The notes: generated by a model from the letters alone, not told the origin. A stretch of 64,000 nt of DNA from an uncultured Eubacteriales bacterium (GCA_934457115.1 CAKSHI010000002.1:1-64000); one strand, 5' to 3'; counted from the first letter of the stretch, positions 36,587-46,238 are shown. Translations and numbers: made by a program.

Positions 36587-37597
36587 ATGAAGATATTAGC
36601 AATTGAAAGCTCTTGTGATGAAACAGCTGCTGCAGTTGTTGAGGACGGTAGGAAGGTTTTATCCTCTGCAGTTGCATCGCAGGTCGAGGAGCATAAGATT
36701 TATGGTGGAGTTGTCCCGGAAATCGCATCTAGGATGCATACTGAGGCTATAGTTGGGATAACTCAAAAAGCTTTGGATGACGCAGGATTTAAACTTTTGG
36801 ATATGGATGCGTTGGCTGTTACATATGCTCCTGGGTTAATAGGTGCTTTACTTGTAGGAGTGAATTTTGCGAAAGGATTATCCTTAGCATCGGGATTGCC
36901 TCTTATTCCAGTGCATCATTTAAGATCGCACATAGCTTCTAATTATATATCTAATCCATCTTTAAAACCTCCGTTTTTATGCCTTATAGTGTCGGGAGGG
37001 CATAGTCACATTGTAGAGGTTAAAGATTATACTGACTTAAAAATAATTGGAAGAACAAGAGATGACGCAGCGGGAGAGGCCTTTGATAAGGCTGCGAGGT
37101 CTATGGGTATGCCGTACCCAGGGGGTATACATCTTGATAAAATAGCAGAAAGTGGAAATGATACAGCATATGAATTCCCTCATCCTAAGGTTAGTGGTGC
37201 GTTATACGATTTTAGCTTTTCAGGGCTTAAAACGGCTATAATTAACCAAATACACAATGCTAACCAAAAGGGAATTGAGATTTCAGTTCCGGATCTCTCG
37301 GCTTCCTTTAGAAAAACAGTTGTCGACTGTTTAAGTGAGAAGTTTATTAAAGCGGCAGTTGATTTGGGATATAATAAGCTTGTTGTAGCAGGAGGAGTTT
37401 CAGCTAACTCTCTTTTAAGAAGAAGGCTTAAGGATGAATGTATGAAAAGAGATTTTGAGCTTTTTGTCCCTGAGCTTAAATATTGCGGCGATAATGCAGC
37501 GATGGTGGGGTCGCAGGCTTATTATGAATATCTAAGCGGAAATATTGCATCATTGGATTTAAACGGCTGTGCAGCTCTTCAAATTACTGATAGATAG
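36587..37597 (+). CDS. tsaD: tRNA N6-threonylcarbamoyltransferase TsaD
   Basis: 336 residues of the ASKHA fold. ESSCDETAAAVV starts the protein, and metal-binding His111 and His115 lie in VHHLRSHI. GGVVPEIASRMH and the C-terminal GGVSANSLLR complete the family signature. Together with TsaB/TsaE it forms t6A37 in ANN-decoding tRNAs. The ATG follows the rimI stop with no gap. Confidence 0.97.
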   Translation: MKILAIESSCDETAAAVVEDGRKVLSSAVASQVEEHKIYGGVVPEIASRMHTEAIVGITQKALDDAGFKLLDMDALAVTYAPGLIGALLVGVNFAKGLSLASGLPLIPVHHLRSHIASNYISNPSLKPPFLCLIVSGGHSHIVEVKDYTDLKIIGRTRDDAAGEAFDKAARSMGMPYPGGIHLDKIAESGNDTAYEFPHPKVSGALYDFSFSGLKTAIINQIHNANQKGIEISVPDLSASFRKTVVDCLSEKFIKAAVDLGYNKLVVAGGVSANSLLRRRLKDECMKRDFELFVPELKYCGDNAAMVGSQAYYEYLSGNIASLDLNGCAALQITDR

Positions 37598-37609
37598 ATA
37601 TATTAAAAT

Positions 37610-37649
37610 AACGTGCCCTTAGCATTAAATACGCTGAGAGCACGTTTAT
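37610..37649. terminator. Bidirectional terminator
   Basis: AACGTGCCCTTAGC / GCTGAGAGCACGTT (one mismatch, one G-T) around a 9-nt loop between converging tsaD and the aminotransferase gene. Confidence 0.8.
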
Positions 37650-37654
37650 TTATG

Positions 37655-38932
37655 TTATTCATTAATTAATTTTTCTAAAGAGGCAATTTTAATGCACACG
37701 CATAAAAGATCCATGGCAGTTTTTAACTCATCAAGTGGTGGATAAGTTATAGCTAGGCGTATATTAGAGTCGTTAGGATCATTTTTATAGGGATAAGTTG
37801 ACCCAGCGGGTGTTAGTTTTACTCCTGCTTGCTTGCAAAGATCAACTACTCTTTTTGCTAAGCCGTTTAAAACGTCAATGCTTATGAAATATCCTCCATT
37901 AGGTCTTATCCAAGTAACAATATTGTTTTCATGGAAGTTTTTTTCTAAGATATCTAGAGCCAAATCGAATTTAGGTTTTAGTATTTTTTTGTGTTTTTTC
38001 ATGTGCTCTAACATACCGCTAAAATCATTAAAGAAAAGTATATGCCTTAATTGATTTAACTTATCATAGCCTATTGTTTGTACAAGTAGTCTCTTTCTTA
38101 TCATGTCAAGGTTGAGTTTTGAAGCAGAAACTGCAGCTACGCCTGAACCAGGGAATGTTATTTTAGAAGTAGAGCAAAATTGGATTACAATATTTTCATT
38201 TCCTACTTTTTTACATTCCTTTGAGATGCTTAAGAGTTTATCGGGGGTATCGTTTATATCGTGAATTGCATAGGCGTTATCCCAAAATATCCTAAAATCT
38301 TTTGCCTTTGGTTTTAGTGAAGCAAAACGTTTTACAACGCTATCCGAGTAAGTAATACCTTGAGGGTTTGAGTATTTAGGTACACACCAAATACCCTTTA
38401 TACTTTCATCCTTTTCTATAAGACTTTCTATTTTATCCATATCGGGACCATCTTTTAGCATGGGCACATTAATCATTTCGATATCATAATACTCTAAAAT
38501 AGAAAAATGCCTATCATACCCCGGTACAGGGCACAAAAATTTGATTTTACCTTGCTTGTTCCACGGTTTTGATCCTTCCGCACCTTGAGTTACAAAGCAT
38601 GAGATAACGTCGAACATTAAGTTAAGGCTTGAGTTTCCTCCTACTATTACACTTTCTTCGTCAACTTCCAGCATACTTGCAAAGATTCTTTTCATCCTTG
38701 GCAAACCTTCTAAAAGTCCATAATTTCTGCAGTCAAACCCGTTCTCACTCATGTATTCTGAAGAGGCTGTTAGGCTATCGAGCATCTTTTCGGAGATTTT
38801 TAACTGTTCATTTCCCGGTTTACCTCTTGATAAATCAAGATTTAGATTTTTATCTTTATATTCTTTGTATATAGATAAAATATTCTCCAGTTCTTTTGAC
38901 AGTTCACTTTTAGTCATAGATGTATATTTCAC
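37655..38932 (-). CDS. Aspartate aminotransferase, subgroup Ic (PF12897 type)
   Basis: 425 residues. N-terminal NLNLDLSRGKPG, the CRNYGLLEGLPRMKR region, WCVPKYSNPQGITYSD and the PLP-lysine segment FCSTSKITFPGSGVA are typical of the AspT-like branch of fold-type I aminotransferases (like AspT of Corynebacterium). It interconverts aspartate and oxaloacetate. GTG 38932 lies nine bases after AAGGG; an upstream TTG at 38950 is in frame but overlaps that site. Confidence 0.85.
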   Translation of the reverse strand: MKYTSMTKSELSKELENILSIYKEYKDKNLNLDLSRGKPGNEQLKISEKMLDSLTASSEYMSENGFDCRNYGLLEGLPRMKRIFASMLEVDEESVIVGGNSSLNLMFDVISCFVTQGAEGSKPWNKQGKIKFLCPVPGYDRHFSILEYYDIEMINVPMLKDGPDMDKIESLIEKDESIKGIWCVPKYSNPQGITYSDSVVKRFASLKPKAKDFRIFWDNAYAIHDINDTPDKLLSISKECKKVGNENIVIQFCSTSKITFPGSGVAAVSASKLNLDMIRKRLLVQTIGYDKLNQLRHILFFNDFSGMLEHMKKHKKILKPKFDLALDILEKNFHENNIVTWIRPNGGYFISIDVLNGLAKRVVDLCKQAGVKLTPAGSTYPYKNDPNDSNIRLAITYPPLDELKTAMDLLCVCIKIASLEKLINE

Positions 38933-39072
38933 AATGAGACGACCCTTCAATTAAAAAATTATGTTATAGAATTTTATATTAATATATATAAGCAAAAATT
39001 GCAAGGAGTGGTACAATATTCATAAAAATATTTTATGTAAAAATAATTTGTATATAACCTATTTATGCAAAA

Positions 39073-39102
39073 GTCAGCACGTACATTACAGTAAGTGCTG
39101 AC
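39073..39102 (-). terminator. Terminator of the aldolase gene
   Basis: GTCAGCAC / GTGCTGAC, 8-bp perfect stem with a 14-nt loop; on the minus strand it is followed by TTTTGC. Confidence 0.8.
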
Positions 39103-39125
39103 CCTTAAAGTTAGATGTAATGCTA

Positions 39126-40061
39126 TTAAGCTTTATTTTCGCAGCCTAATACATTTTTAATTTTATGCTCAACCAATTGCTTTATAGCAGCTCTTGCGGG
39201 CGACAAGTATTGCCTTGGATCAAAGTGGCTTGGGTTCTCAAAGAGGTGTTTTCTTATAGAGCCTGTCATAGCCAACCTTAAATCTGAGTCTACATTGATT
39301 TTACATACAGCCATTGATGCCGCTTGCCTTAACATTTCTTCGGGGATACCTATAGCATCGGGCATTTGTCCGCCATATTTGTTAATCATCTCTACAAATT
39401 CTGGTATAACTGATGAAGCTCCGTGAAGAACTATTGGAAATCCCGGTAGTCTATCACTTACCTCTTTTAATATGTCAAAACGCAATTGAGGTTTTTGACC
39501 CGGCTTAAATTTATAAGCACCATGGCTTGTGCCAATGGCAATAGCAAGAGAATCTACACCTGTTTTATTTACAAAGTCTTCAACTTCTGCAGGATTTGTA
39601 TAAGATGCATCTTCAGCCGAAACGTTAACTTTATCTTCAATACCTGCAAGACGTCCTAACTCCGCTTCTACAGTTACTGAATATTTATGAGCATAGTCCG
39701 CTACCTTTTTAGATAATTCAACATTTTCTTCGTATGGCAAATGTGATCCATCTATCATAACTGAAGTAAAACCGCCATCTATGCAACTTTTACAAAGTTC
39801 AAAAGAATCACCATGATCCAAATGAAGAGCTATAGGAATAGAAGTTTCCTTGACAGCAGCTTCTACAAGTTTTATAAGGTATGTGTGATTTGCATATTTT
39901 CTTGCGCCTGAGGATACTTGCAATATGACAGGTGCTTGAAGATCATTGCAGGCCTCGGTTATTCCTTGCACTATCTCCATATTGTTGACATTGAATGCTC
40001 CAATAGCATAACCGCCTTCATAGGCTTTTTTAAACATATCTATTGTGTTTACTAATGGCAT
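39126..40061 (-). CDS. fba: Class II fructose-bisphosphate aldolase
   Basis: 311 residues of the class II TIM barrel. LHLDHGDSFELC carries the catalytic Asp82 and zinc ligand His83, with further zinc ligands in the AIGTSHGAYK and LHGASSV regions. It splits fructose-1,6-bisphosphate in glycolysis/gluconeogenesis. ATG 40061 is nine bases after TAGGAGCG; GTG 40070 is too close to that site. Monocistronic with its own terminator. Confidence 0.93.
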   Translation of the reverse strand: MPLVNTIDMFKKAYEGGYAIGAFNVNNMEIVQGITEACNDLQAPVILQVSSGARKYANHTYLIKLVEAAVKETSIPIALHLDHGDSFELCKSCIDGGFTSVMIDGSHLPYEENVELSKKVADYAHKYSVTVEAELGRLAGIEDKVNVSAEDASYTNPAEVEDFVNKTGVDSLAIAIGTSHGAYKFKPGQKPQLRFDILKEVSDRLPGFPIVLHGASSVIPEFVEMINKYGGQMPDAIGIPEEMLRQAASMAVCKINVDSDLRLAMTGSIRKHLFENPSHFDPRQYLSPARAAIKQLVEHKIKNVLGCENKA

Positions 40062-40227
40062 TAAGATCACGCTCCTATAAATATTATAAAGTCTTTACCA
40101 ATATATTATACATCAATTACTTTAAAATTAAAAGATATATTTTCCTGAGACCTTTGAATCAACTATAATACTTTGATTAACATTGATAAATAGTATATTA
40201 TAAATTAAAATAATTAATCTTTATATT

Positions 40228-40256
40228 TTGCATTTTTGTAGCGTATATGCTATAGT
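40228..40256 (+). promoter_or_regulatory. Sigma-A-like promoter for the 40339 gene
   Basis: TTGCAT, 17-bp spacer, TATAGT, with start near 40263 and a 75-nt leader. The rest of the 40062-40338 gap is A/T-rich without other clear signals. Confidence 0.6.
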
Positions 40257-40338
40257 GATATTAGATTGTTTGTATAATATATAAATAATTAATTTTATTA
40301 AGATTATCAAATTTTATATTTTAAGGGAGGAATAGGTT

Positions 40339-40899
40339 TTGTATAAGGAAACTGAAAAGAAAGACAAAGGATCTAAATCTAATGGGATTTTTGATTTACC
40401 AAACGATATTTTGGATTTATTAAAAAGGACATCATCCCCTAATAATGTTGTTGATGAGGGAAGTACTGAAAATTCGAATCAGAATAATTTACCATTTAAT
40501 AATATTGGTAGAGTCGCAAAAGAGTTAAGCAATAATAATGAACTTGCCAAGAAACAGGAACTATCATATATGGGTAGGCCATTGCAAAAGGCAGATTTTA
40601 AGGAATGGTTAGACAATGTTGCTCCGAATCTTGTAGCCGGGGAAAAAAAGGCAGTGATTATAAAAAGATTTAGAGATTATTTATTAAGTAATGGCCACTT
40701 AGTAAATCCATCAAGAGCGGATATACTTGACTACTCAGCCCAAACAATGAATTATGAAGAAGGAAGACTATATTTTAATGCTTTCAAAGATTTTTTTGGA
40801 TGGACATATGCAAATACTATATTCCCGGATCTTTCAAAAGGTCTTAGCAGAAATCAGCTGACTATAGCTAAAAGAAATCTGGTGAATGGAAATAAGTGA
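40339..40899 (+). CDS. Orphan protein with tyrosine-recombinase N-domain-like region
   Basis: 186 residues, TTG start eight bases after GGGAGG. The first ~90 residues are polar, Asn/Lys-rich and probably disordered. From about residue 95 the sequence (FRDYLLSNGHLVNPSRADI ... RLYFNAFKDFFGWTY) resembles the SAM-like core-binding domain that opens phage integrases and XerC-type recombinases. It stops before any catalytic domain (no R-H-R-Y). It could be a domesticated DNA-binding fragment or an unrelated helical protein; the resemblance is by eye. It has its own promoter, so it is probably expressed. Confidence 0.55.
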   Translation: MYKETEKKDKGSKSNGIFDLPNDILDLLKRTSSPNNVVDEGSTENSNQNNLPFNNIGRVAKELSNNNELAKKQELSYMGRPLQKADFKEWLDNVAPNLVAGEKKAVIIKRFRDYLLSNGHLVNPSRADILDYSAQTMNYEEGRLYFNAFKDFFGWTYANTIFPDLSKGLSRNQLTIAKRNLVNGNK

Positions 40900-41003
40900 G
40901 GCTTCTATCTGCTTAAACTCTTTTTAAAAATGTGCATATATGCAAAAATATTTTATCCTAATTTGTTTTTTACTTTGCTTTTCTTAAAATAAAACTGACA
41001 GGA

Positions 41004-41033
41004 TTGCGATGATTACAAGTATTATGATATAAT
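41004..41033 (+). promoter_or_regulatory. Promoter of the DAACS symporter gene
   Basis: TTGCGA, 18-bp spacer, TATAAT with an extended -10 (TGATATAAT), 39 bases before the ATG. Confidence 0.65.
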
Positions 41034-41072
41034 ATAAAATTAAGTTTACTATTTAGGAGTTGGTTTATTTTA

Positions 41073-42305
41073 ATGAAAAGTTTTTTAAAAAATTTGGGCC
41101 TTCTTCCATATTTGATATGCGCTATATTATTTGGTGTAATTATTGGAAGTTTTATGCCTGAGTTTGTAATTAAAGTCCTTGCGACATTTAATGACGTATT
41201 TCAAAATTTTCTAGCCTTTTCGATTCCACTTATAATAATCGGGTATGTTGTATCGGGGATAAGTGAGTTGGGAAAAGGATCGGGGAAAATTTTAGCGATA
41301 ACCGTTTTGATTTCTTATACTTCAATGGTTATAGCAGGAGTTGGCGCTTATTTTGTGGGGAAAAATATATTTCCTATGTTTTTAGAAACCGGATCTTTTG
41401 TTATGTCGGCTGAAAGCCAAAATCCTGAAATCTCATTGTTGACTCCATTGTTTTCAATAGCAATACCTCCTATGATGGATGTAGTTTCGGCATTAGTTTT
41501 ATCGTTTATATTGGGTATAGGTATAGCTAATTTGAAATGCAATACCATAAAGGGATTTTTCTCTGATTTTGAGAAATTGGTTACGCTTTTAATAGAAAAA
41601 GTTATTATTCCTCTTATACCAATTCATGTTTTGGGAATATTTGCAAATATGACCTGTTCAGGTCAGGTTTATAAAATCTTGAGTGTATTTTCAAGAGTAT
41701 TTTTAGTTATTATATTACTTCAAATAATAATCCTTATTTTCCAATATTGTGTTGCGGGTGGTGTAGTTAATAAAAATCCCTTTAAACTACTTAAAACTAC
41801 TGTACCTGCCTATGTTACTGCTCTTGGTACACAGTCGTCTGTTGCAACGGTACCGGTATCAATTCAAAGAGCTAAGTTAAATGGAGTAAGAAAAGAAATT
41901 GCTAATTTTGTTATGCCTCTTTGCTCAACTATACATATATCTGGAAGTACAATAACTCTTGTGGACTGTGCCATAGCAGTTATGATGCTTAATGGAATTC
42001 CGGTTAACTTCTATGATGTATTCCCATTTATAATGATTTTAGGTGTAATGATGGTTGCAGCGCCCGGAGTCCCAGGTGGTGCAGTAATGGCAACCCTTGG
42101 AATACTTGAATCAATGCTACATTTTAATCCTGTAATGATTTCACTTATGATAGCCTTATATATAGCACAGGATAGCTTTGGCACTGCATGCAATGTGACC
42201 GGCGATGGTGCAATAGCTTTGATAGTTAATAAGATATCCGCCGTATTCAATAAAGAAGTCTCCGAAAACGAGGAAAACAAGGTCACTCAATCAGTTTTAG
42301 ATTGA
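41073..42305 (+). CDS. Dicarboxylate/amino acid:cation symporter (DAACS family)
   Basis: 410 residues, about eight membrane segments plus re-entrant loops. The TALGTQSSVATVPVSIQRAK stretch corresponds to the serine-rich HP1 hairpin; the NxxG-like and HISGSTITLVDCA segments and the late DSFGTACNVTGDGAIALIV stretch match TM8/HP2. It co-transports glutamate/aspartate, serine or C4-dicarboxylates with Na+ or H+; the substrate is not readable. Own promoter and terminator. Confidence 0.9.
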   Translation: MKSFLKNLGLLPYLICAILFGVIIGSFMPEFVIKVLATFNDVFQNFLAFSIPLIIIGYVVSGISELGKGSGKILAITVLISYTSMVIAGVGAYFVGKNIFPMFLETGSFVMSAESQNPEISLLTPLFSIAIPPMMDVVSALVLSFILGIGIANLKCNTIKGFFSDFEKLVTLLIEKVIIPLIPIHVLGIFANMTCSGQVYKILSVFSRVFLVIILLQIIILIFQYCVAGGVVNKNPFKLLKTTVPAYVTALGTQSSVATVPVSIQRAKLNGVRKEIANFVMPLCSTIHISGSTITLVDCAIAVMMLNGIPVNFYDVFPFIMILGVMMVAAPGVPGGAVMATLGILESMLHFNPVMISLMIALYIAQDSFGTACNVTGDGAIALIVNKISAVFNKEVSENEENKVTQSVLD

Positions 42306-42330
42306 GATACTTGTCATATAACATAAAATA

Positions 42331-42365
42331 AATCCGCACTTAACTTTTTATTAGGTGCGGATTTA
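42331..42365. terminator. Bidirectional terminator
   Basis: AAATCCGCAC / GTGCGGATTT, 10-bp perfect stem with a 15-nt loop between converging genes. Confidence 0.9.
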
Positions 42366-42379
42366 TCTTTATGTATTAT

Positions 42380-43093
42380 TTAAAAACCGTTTAAGTGGTG
42401 ATTTCTCATGATACTTGGGTAGTCTTTGTATGAATAGTCAAGATCAACATTTCCGTTTATTCCGGGTACTTTACCAGTGCTGGTATGCTGCCATATACCG
42501 CAGATGCATGACGGTGATGCAATTTCCCAATGAGCAAGCCATAGATCATATTTTGGGAAAATCTCATTTTTATATAAGTAATTGTTCATCCAGTTTGGAT
42601 TACAGTATACGCAAGCGTAATATCCTGCTTTTTCTATTCGGTTGCAAAAAGCTTTTACTATTTCAGTTAATTCTCGTTTTCCTAGGTGGATCATACTGTC
42701 ATCTTCTATATCCAAAACAACAGGATAGGATAATTTATATCCTTTAATAATACTTAAGCAAAAGTCTGCCTCATTTACTGCATCCTGAGCGGAAACAGCG
42801 TAACAGTAGTGATATACTCCTGTATCTATCCCGACAGATTGGGCTCCTTTGATATTTTGATAAAACTTTTTATCTGTTTGATTGGGTTCATTTCGTCCAA
42901 AACCGGTTCTTATCATAGCAAATTTTATTCCACTGTTTTTTACGGCAGACCAGTTTATGTCGCCTTGCCACTGGGATACGTCTATACCTTTTTGGGGTGA
43001 GCTTGCAAATGCTACGGTGGTACAACTCATTATAGTAATTATTGCTATAATAAGCGCAAAGAGATTTTTGAACTTCTTAGACATTTTATACAT
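42380..43093 (-). CDS. Secreted GH25 (Chalaropsis-type) lysozyme
   Basis: 237 residues. A signal peptide with cleavage near TVAFA-SS (about residue 30) precedes a GH25 muramidase domain. GIDVSQWQGDINW carries Asp38, and VVLDIEDD carries the catalytic pair Asp128/Glu130. No cell-wall-binding repeat. It cuts MurNAc-GlcNAc bonds outside the membrane. Either ATG 43093 (3 nt after AAGGAG) or ATG 43084 (12 nt) could be the start. The Sec signal and the distance of 5 kb from the phage block argue against a phage endolysin. Confidence 0.9.
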   Translation of the reverse strand: MYKMSKKFKNLFALIIAIITIMSCTTVAFASSPQKGIDVSQWQGDINWSAVKNSGIKFAMIRTGFGRNEPNQTDKKFYQNIKGAQSVGIDTGVYHYCYAVSAQDAVNEADFCLSIIKGYKLSYPVVLDIEDDSMIHLGKRELTEIVKAFCNRIEKAGYYACVYCNPNWMNNYLYKNEIFPKYDLWLAHWEIASPSCICGIWQHTSTGKVPGINGNVDLDYSYKDYPSIMRNHHLNGF

Positions 43094-43200
43094 CGACTCC
43101 TTATAATTTAATAGTATAAATATATTTTGTTATAAAAAGGAGTTAAAGTCAACATATTTTTACCATGAATTATTATCGATTAAATGTTTTAATGTTTTGC

Positions 43201-43229
43201 TTGAAATTTATATATGTTTTTTTTATAAT
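43201..43229 (+). promoter_or_regulatory. Sigma-A promoter of mnmA
   Basis: TTGAAA, 17-bp spacer, TATAAT, 35 bases before the mnmA ATG; near consensus. Confidence 0.8.
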
Positions 43230-43264
43230 AAAAATATATAAATTTATTGTAAGTTGGGGTATTT

Positions 43265-44353
43265 ATGAAGAAAAAAGTAATGCTCGGCATGAGTGGAGGA
43301 GTAGACAGCTCTGTAGCTGCAGCTCTTCTTTTAGAGCAGGGCTATGATGTGACCGGCGTGACTATGAAGTTAAGGCCGGATGAATATATGACTGAGAGTG
43401 TATCGGGCGGGTGCTGCTCGCTTGATGATATATCGGATGCAAGAAGAGTTTGTTATAAACTTGGAATTGACCATATTGTATTGAATTTTACTGATATATT
43501 CTCTCAAAAGGTAATTGATTACTTTGTTGAAGAGTATAAGAAGGGAAGAACTCCAAATCCTTGTATTGCGTGTAATACACATGTGAAATTTAAGGCCTTG
43601 TTGGATAAGGCTTTAACATTAGGGTTTGACTACATAGCGACAGGTCATTATTCTATTATAACGTATGATAATAATATTAAGCGCTGGCTTTTGAAAAAAT
43701 CTCAAAGTAGTAAGGATCAAAGTTATGTATTATATAGCATGACACAAGAGCAGTTATCACACACTCTTATGCCATTGGCTTCGATGGACAAGTCCCAAGC
43801 AAGAGAAATAGCAAGAAGCTATGATTTGCCCGTTGCATCAAAACCGGATAGCCAAGAAATTTGTTTTGTTGAAAATAAAGATTATGCGGGATTTATAGAA
43901 CGTTATACAAACCAAAAATTTGCTTGCGGGGATTTTGTGGATATACATGGAAATGTTTTAGGAAGGCACAAAGGTATAGCAAGATATACCATAGGTCAAC
44001 GAAAAGGTTTGGGAGTGGCCTTTGGAAAACCAATGTATGTTGTGGGGATTAATGCTAAGGATAATACAGTTGTTTTGGCCGAAGAGGGTAAACAATATTC
44101 TGATGTTTTAATTGCTGAAAATTTAAACTTTATTCCTTTTGACTTTCCAAGTGGTCCTTTAAATGTAAAGGCAAAGATTAGATATCAGTCTAAACCATCC
44201 AATGCAAGGCTTGTACCAATATCTTCGTCTATGGTAAGATTAGAGTTTGAAGAAATGCAGCGGTCTATTACACCCGGTCAAGCTGTTGTGTTCTATGATG
44301 GAGACATAGTAGTTGGCGGTGGCACTATATCAACAAGCAGTTTACTTAAGTAA
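43265..44353 (+). CDS. mnmA: tRNA-specific 2-thiouridylase MnmA
   Basis: 362 residues. The PP-loop GMSGGVDSSV (8-17) is followed by the nucleophile Cys103 in NPCIACNTHVKF and the persulfide Cys200 in DSQEICFVE. It makes s2U34 in tRNA-Lys/Glu/Gln. No adjacent IscS-type desulfurase gene is present, unlike many Clostridia. Confidence 0.95.
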   Translation: MKKKVMLGMSGGVDSSVAAALLLEQGYDVTGVTMKLRPDEYMTESVSGGCCSLDDISDARRVCYKLGIDHIVLNFTDIFSQKVIDYFVEEYKKGRTPNPCIACNTHVKFKALLDKALTLGFDYIATGHYSIITYDNNIKRWLLKKSQSSKDQSYVLYSMTQEQLSHTLMPLASMDKSQAREIARSYDLPVASKPDSQEICFVENKDYAGFIERYTNQKFACGDFVDIHGNVLGRHKGIARYTIGQRKGLGVAFGKPMYVVGINAKDNTVVLAEEGKQYSDVLIAENLNFIPFDFPSGPLNVKAKIRYQSKPSNARLVPISSSMVRLEFEEMQRSITPGQAVVFYDGDIVVGGGTISTSSLLK

Positions 44354-44376
44354 ATTATTAAAGGTTGAATTTTTAT

Positions 44377-44416
44377 AAAAGAGCTTCCTTTGTTTAAAGG
44401 CAGCTCTTTTAATTTT
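44377..44416 (+). terminator. Terminator after mnmA
   Basis: AAAAGAGCT / AGCTCTTTT outer stem and CCTTT / AAAGG inner stem, followed by a T-rich stretch. Confidence 0.85.
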
Positions 44417-44510
44417 GGGCAGAAAATTATCACTAAATATTAATTTTTTATTTGTGTATATTATAAAATACCCAAACATTACTTTTTACGGCGTGGAGGC
44501 GAGTCACTTA

Positions 44511-46232
44511 TTGTTCAATCATCGAATAATGCAAAGGAAACAAATTAAAAATAATTCGATGTTTTATGCTTTACCTAAAAACAATTTGAATTTTAAAAAT
44601 TTTAAACATAATATAAACGTTCCAATTCCAAGCCCTAGCATTGATAGTAAACAAGGCTATAAGTATTCAAATTCGTGCTTTGTGGATAGGACTTATGTCC
44701 TAGGTGAGAGTGGCTCAATTACAGATTCTGAAGCTGAAATAGCAAAGAATAGGGCATCTATTATAATATTTTCAAAGAAACTTGACCGAATACCAAATGG
44801 TTTATGTCTTGATAATTATCGGCTTAGTATGGTTGTGATTCCTTCCAACATAAAGACTATAGGGGTTGATGCTTTTAAAAATTGTACATATTTAAGTCAA
44901 GTGCATCTCCGGAAGGGATTAAAGAGAATAGAAACAGGTGCGTTTATGAACTGCAGCAGGCTTGAATCTATAGAAATTCCCCAAAGTGTTGACTTTTTGG
45001 GCCAGAATGTATTTAACCGTTGCTCGAGTCTTCAAAGTGTGGATTTGTCGAACAATATAGACAAGTTGCTTGAGGGGACATTTTCACGTTGTGTTAAGTT
45101 GAAAAATTGCTATCTCCCGGATAATTTGCAAAGAATACAACAAGGAGCATTTAGTAAATGTAAATCATTAGAAATTATGTATTTTCCTACTTCGTTAAGA
45201 ATTATTATGCCGGACGCCTTTTCATCATGTATCGGCCTTAAAAGACTTTATTTTAACGGAAATACTAATATAGTAATATGTTTTGATGCCTTTGCAGGGT
45301 GCAAAAACTTAGAATATGCAGATATTAAGACTCTTAAATTTATGGTAGATGATGATCAATTTACCTATGGAAAAGATAATGAGCAATTGAATTTCATAGA
45401 TACTTCTAATACACAACTGTATGGATATAATGATATATCCATACATGATATTCGGCAGGGAGATATTGGAGATTGTTGGTTATTATCCGCTCTTGGTTCA
45501 ATGGCAGAACTTCAATGTAAAAAATTAATAGGATTACTTAAAGAAAACAATCAAGACAGCACCGTAGATGTGACACTTAAAAATTATTTATCAAAAAGTG
45601 TTGTTATAAATCAAATTTACAATATTAAGAAGACTGTTCCGTATCTTGATGACATAGAGTCTCCATTGGTTTCCCGAAAATATACGTATAGTTTTTGGGT
45701 GCAGGCTATGGAAAAGGCTTTTTCGGCTTATCTTAGAACGACATACCCTAAGATAGACTATAAGGATATAGATGGTTCATATTCAAGTATAGCTTTTTCT
45801 GCTTTGTTTGGACAAAGTACAGATACTCAATTAAGTTTAAAACCATATTTTAAGGGGGACCCATCTTCAAAGTCAAATCAAAAAAAACGTATGATGCTTT
45901 TAGCAATGATAAAGGTGGCAGCTGAACAAAGAATCCCTGTTACATTTGCTCTTGAAGAGAGTCATATTGCTAATGTGCATCAAAATAGTGAAGGACTATA
46001 TTTTTTACATGCGTATAGCTTTATATGGATAGATAATTTAAGGAATATTTATTTAGTGAATCCACATGGAAATGAACGTCGAAAAAAAATTCCGTTCGAT
46101 ACTCTAATTAAATATGATGGAGATTTTACTAATCTTCCAAGAGCTGATGATAAGCGTGTACAAGAGGCCTATAATGAACTTAAGGATGATCCCAGTGTTA
46201 TTGATGTGAAATACTCGGCAGAAGGTGTTTAA
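44511..46232 (+). CDS. Calpain-like cysteine protease with N-terminal BspA-type leucine-rich repeats
   Basis: 573 residues counted from TTG 44511, which is 11 bases after GGAGG; ATG 44529 is the alternative. No signal peptide or membrane segment is visible. From about residue 100, seven ~23-residue LRR_5 repeats follow the pattern L..I.IP..I..I...AF..C..L. A C2-family calpain domain follows: DIGDCWLLSALGSMA (Cys322), HAYSFIW (His500) and VNPHGNE (Asn517), so the Cys-His-Asn triad is complete. No calcium-binding EF-hands or C2L domain are seen. The repeats probably recognise a protein target (inference). Single gene between two terminators; the upstream start region is uncertain. Confidence 0.88.
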   Translation: MFNHRIMQRKQIKNNSMFYALPKNNLNFKNFKHNINVPIPSPSIDSKQGYKYSNSCFVDRTYVLGESGSITDSEAEIAKNRASIIIFSKKLDRIPNGLCLDNYRLSMVVIPSNIKTIGVDAFKNCTYLSQVHLRKGLKRIETGAFMNCSRLESIEIPQSVDFLGQNVFNRCSSLQSVDLSNNIDKLLEGTFSRCVKLKNCYLPDNLQRIQQGAFSKCKSLEIMYFPTSLRIIMPDAFSSCIGLKRLYFNGNTNIVICFDAFAGCKNLEYADIKTLKFMVDDDQFTYGKDNEQLNFIDTSNTQLYGYNDISIHDIRQGDIGDCWLLSALGSMAELQCKKLIGLLKENNQDSTVDVTLKNYLSKSVVINQIYNIKKTVPYLDDIESPLVSRKYTYSFWVQAMEKAFSAYLRTTYPKIDYKDIDGSYSSIAFSALFGQSTDTQLSLKPYFKGDPSSKSNQKKRMMLLAMIKVAAEQRIPVTFALEESHIANVHQNSEGLYFLHAYSFIWIDNLRNIYLVNPHGNERRKKIPFDTLIKYDGDFTNLPRADDKRVQEAYNELKDDPSVIDVKYSAEGV

Positions 46233-46238
46233 ATTGAA

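Noticed and set aside
42380..43093. GH25 lysozyme as the endolysin of the capsid/tail block
   Set aside because: It has a Sec signal peptide, lies 5 kb away on the opposite strand and is separated by four unrelated genes and several terminators.
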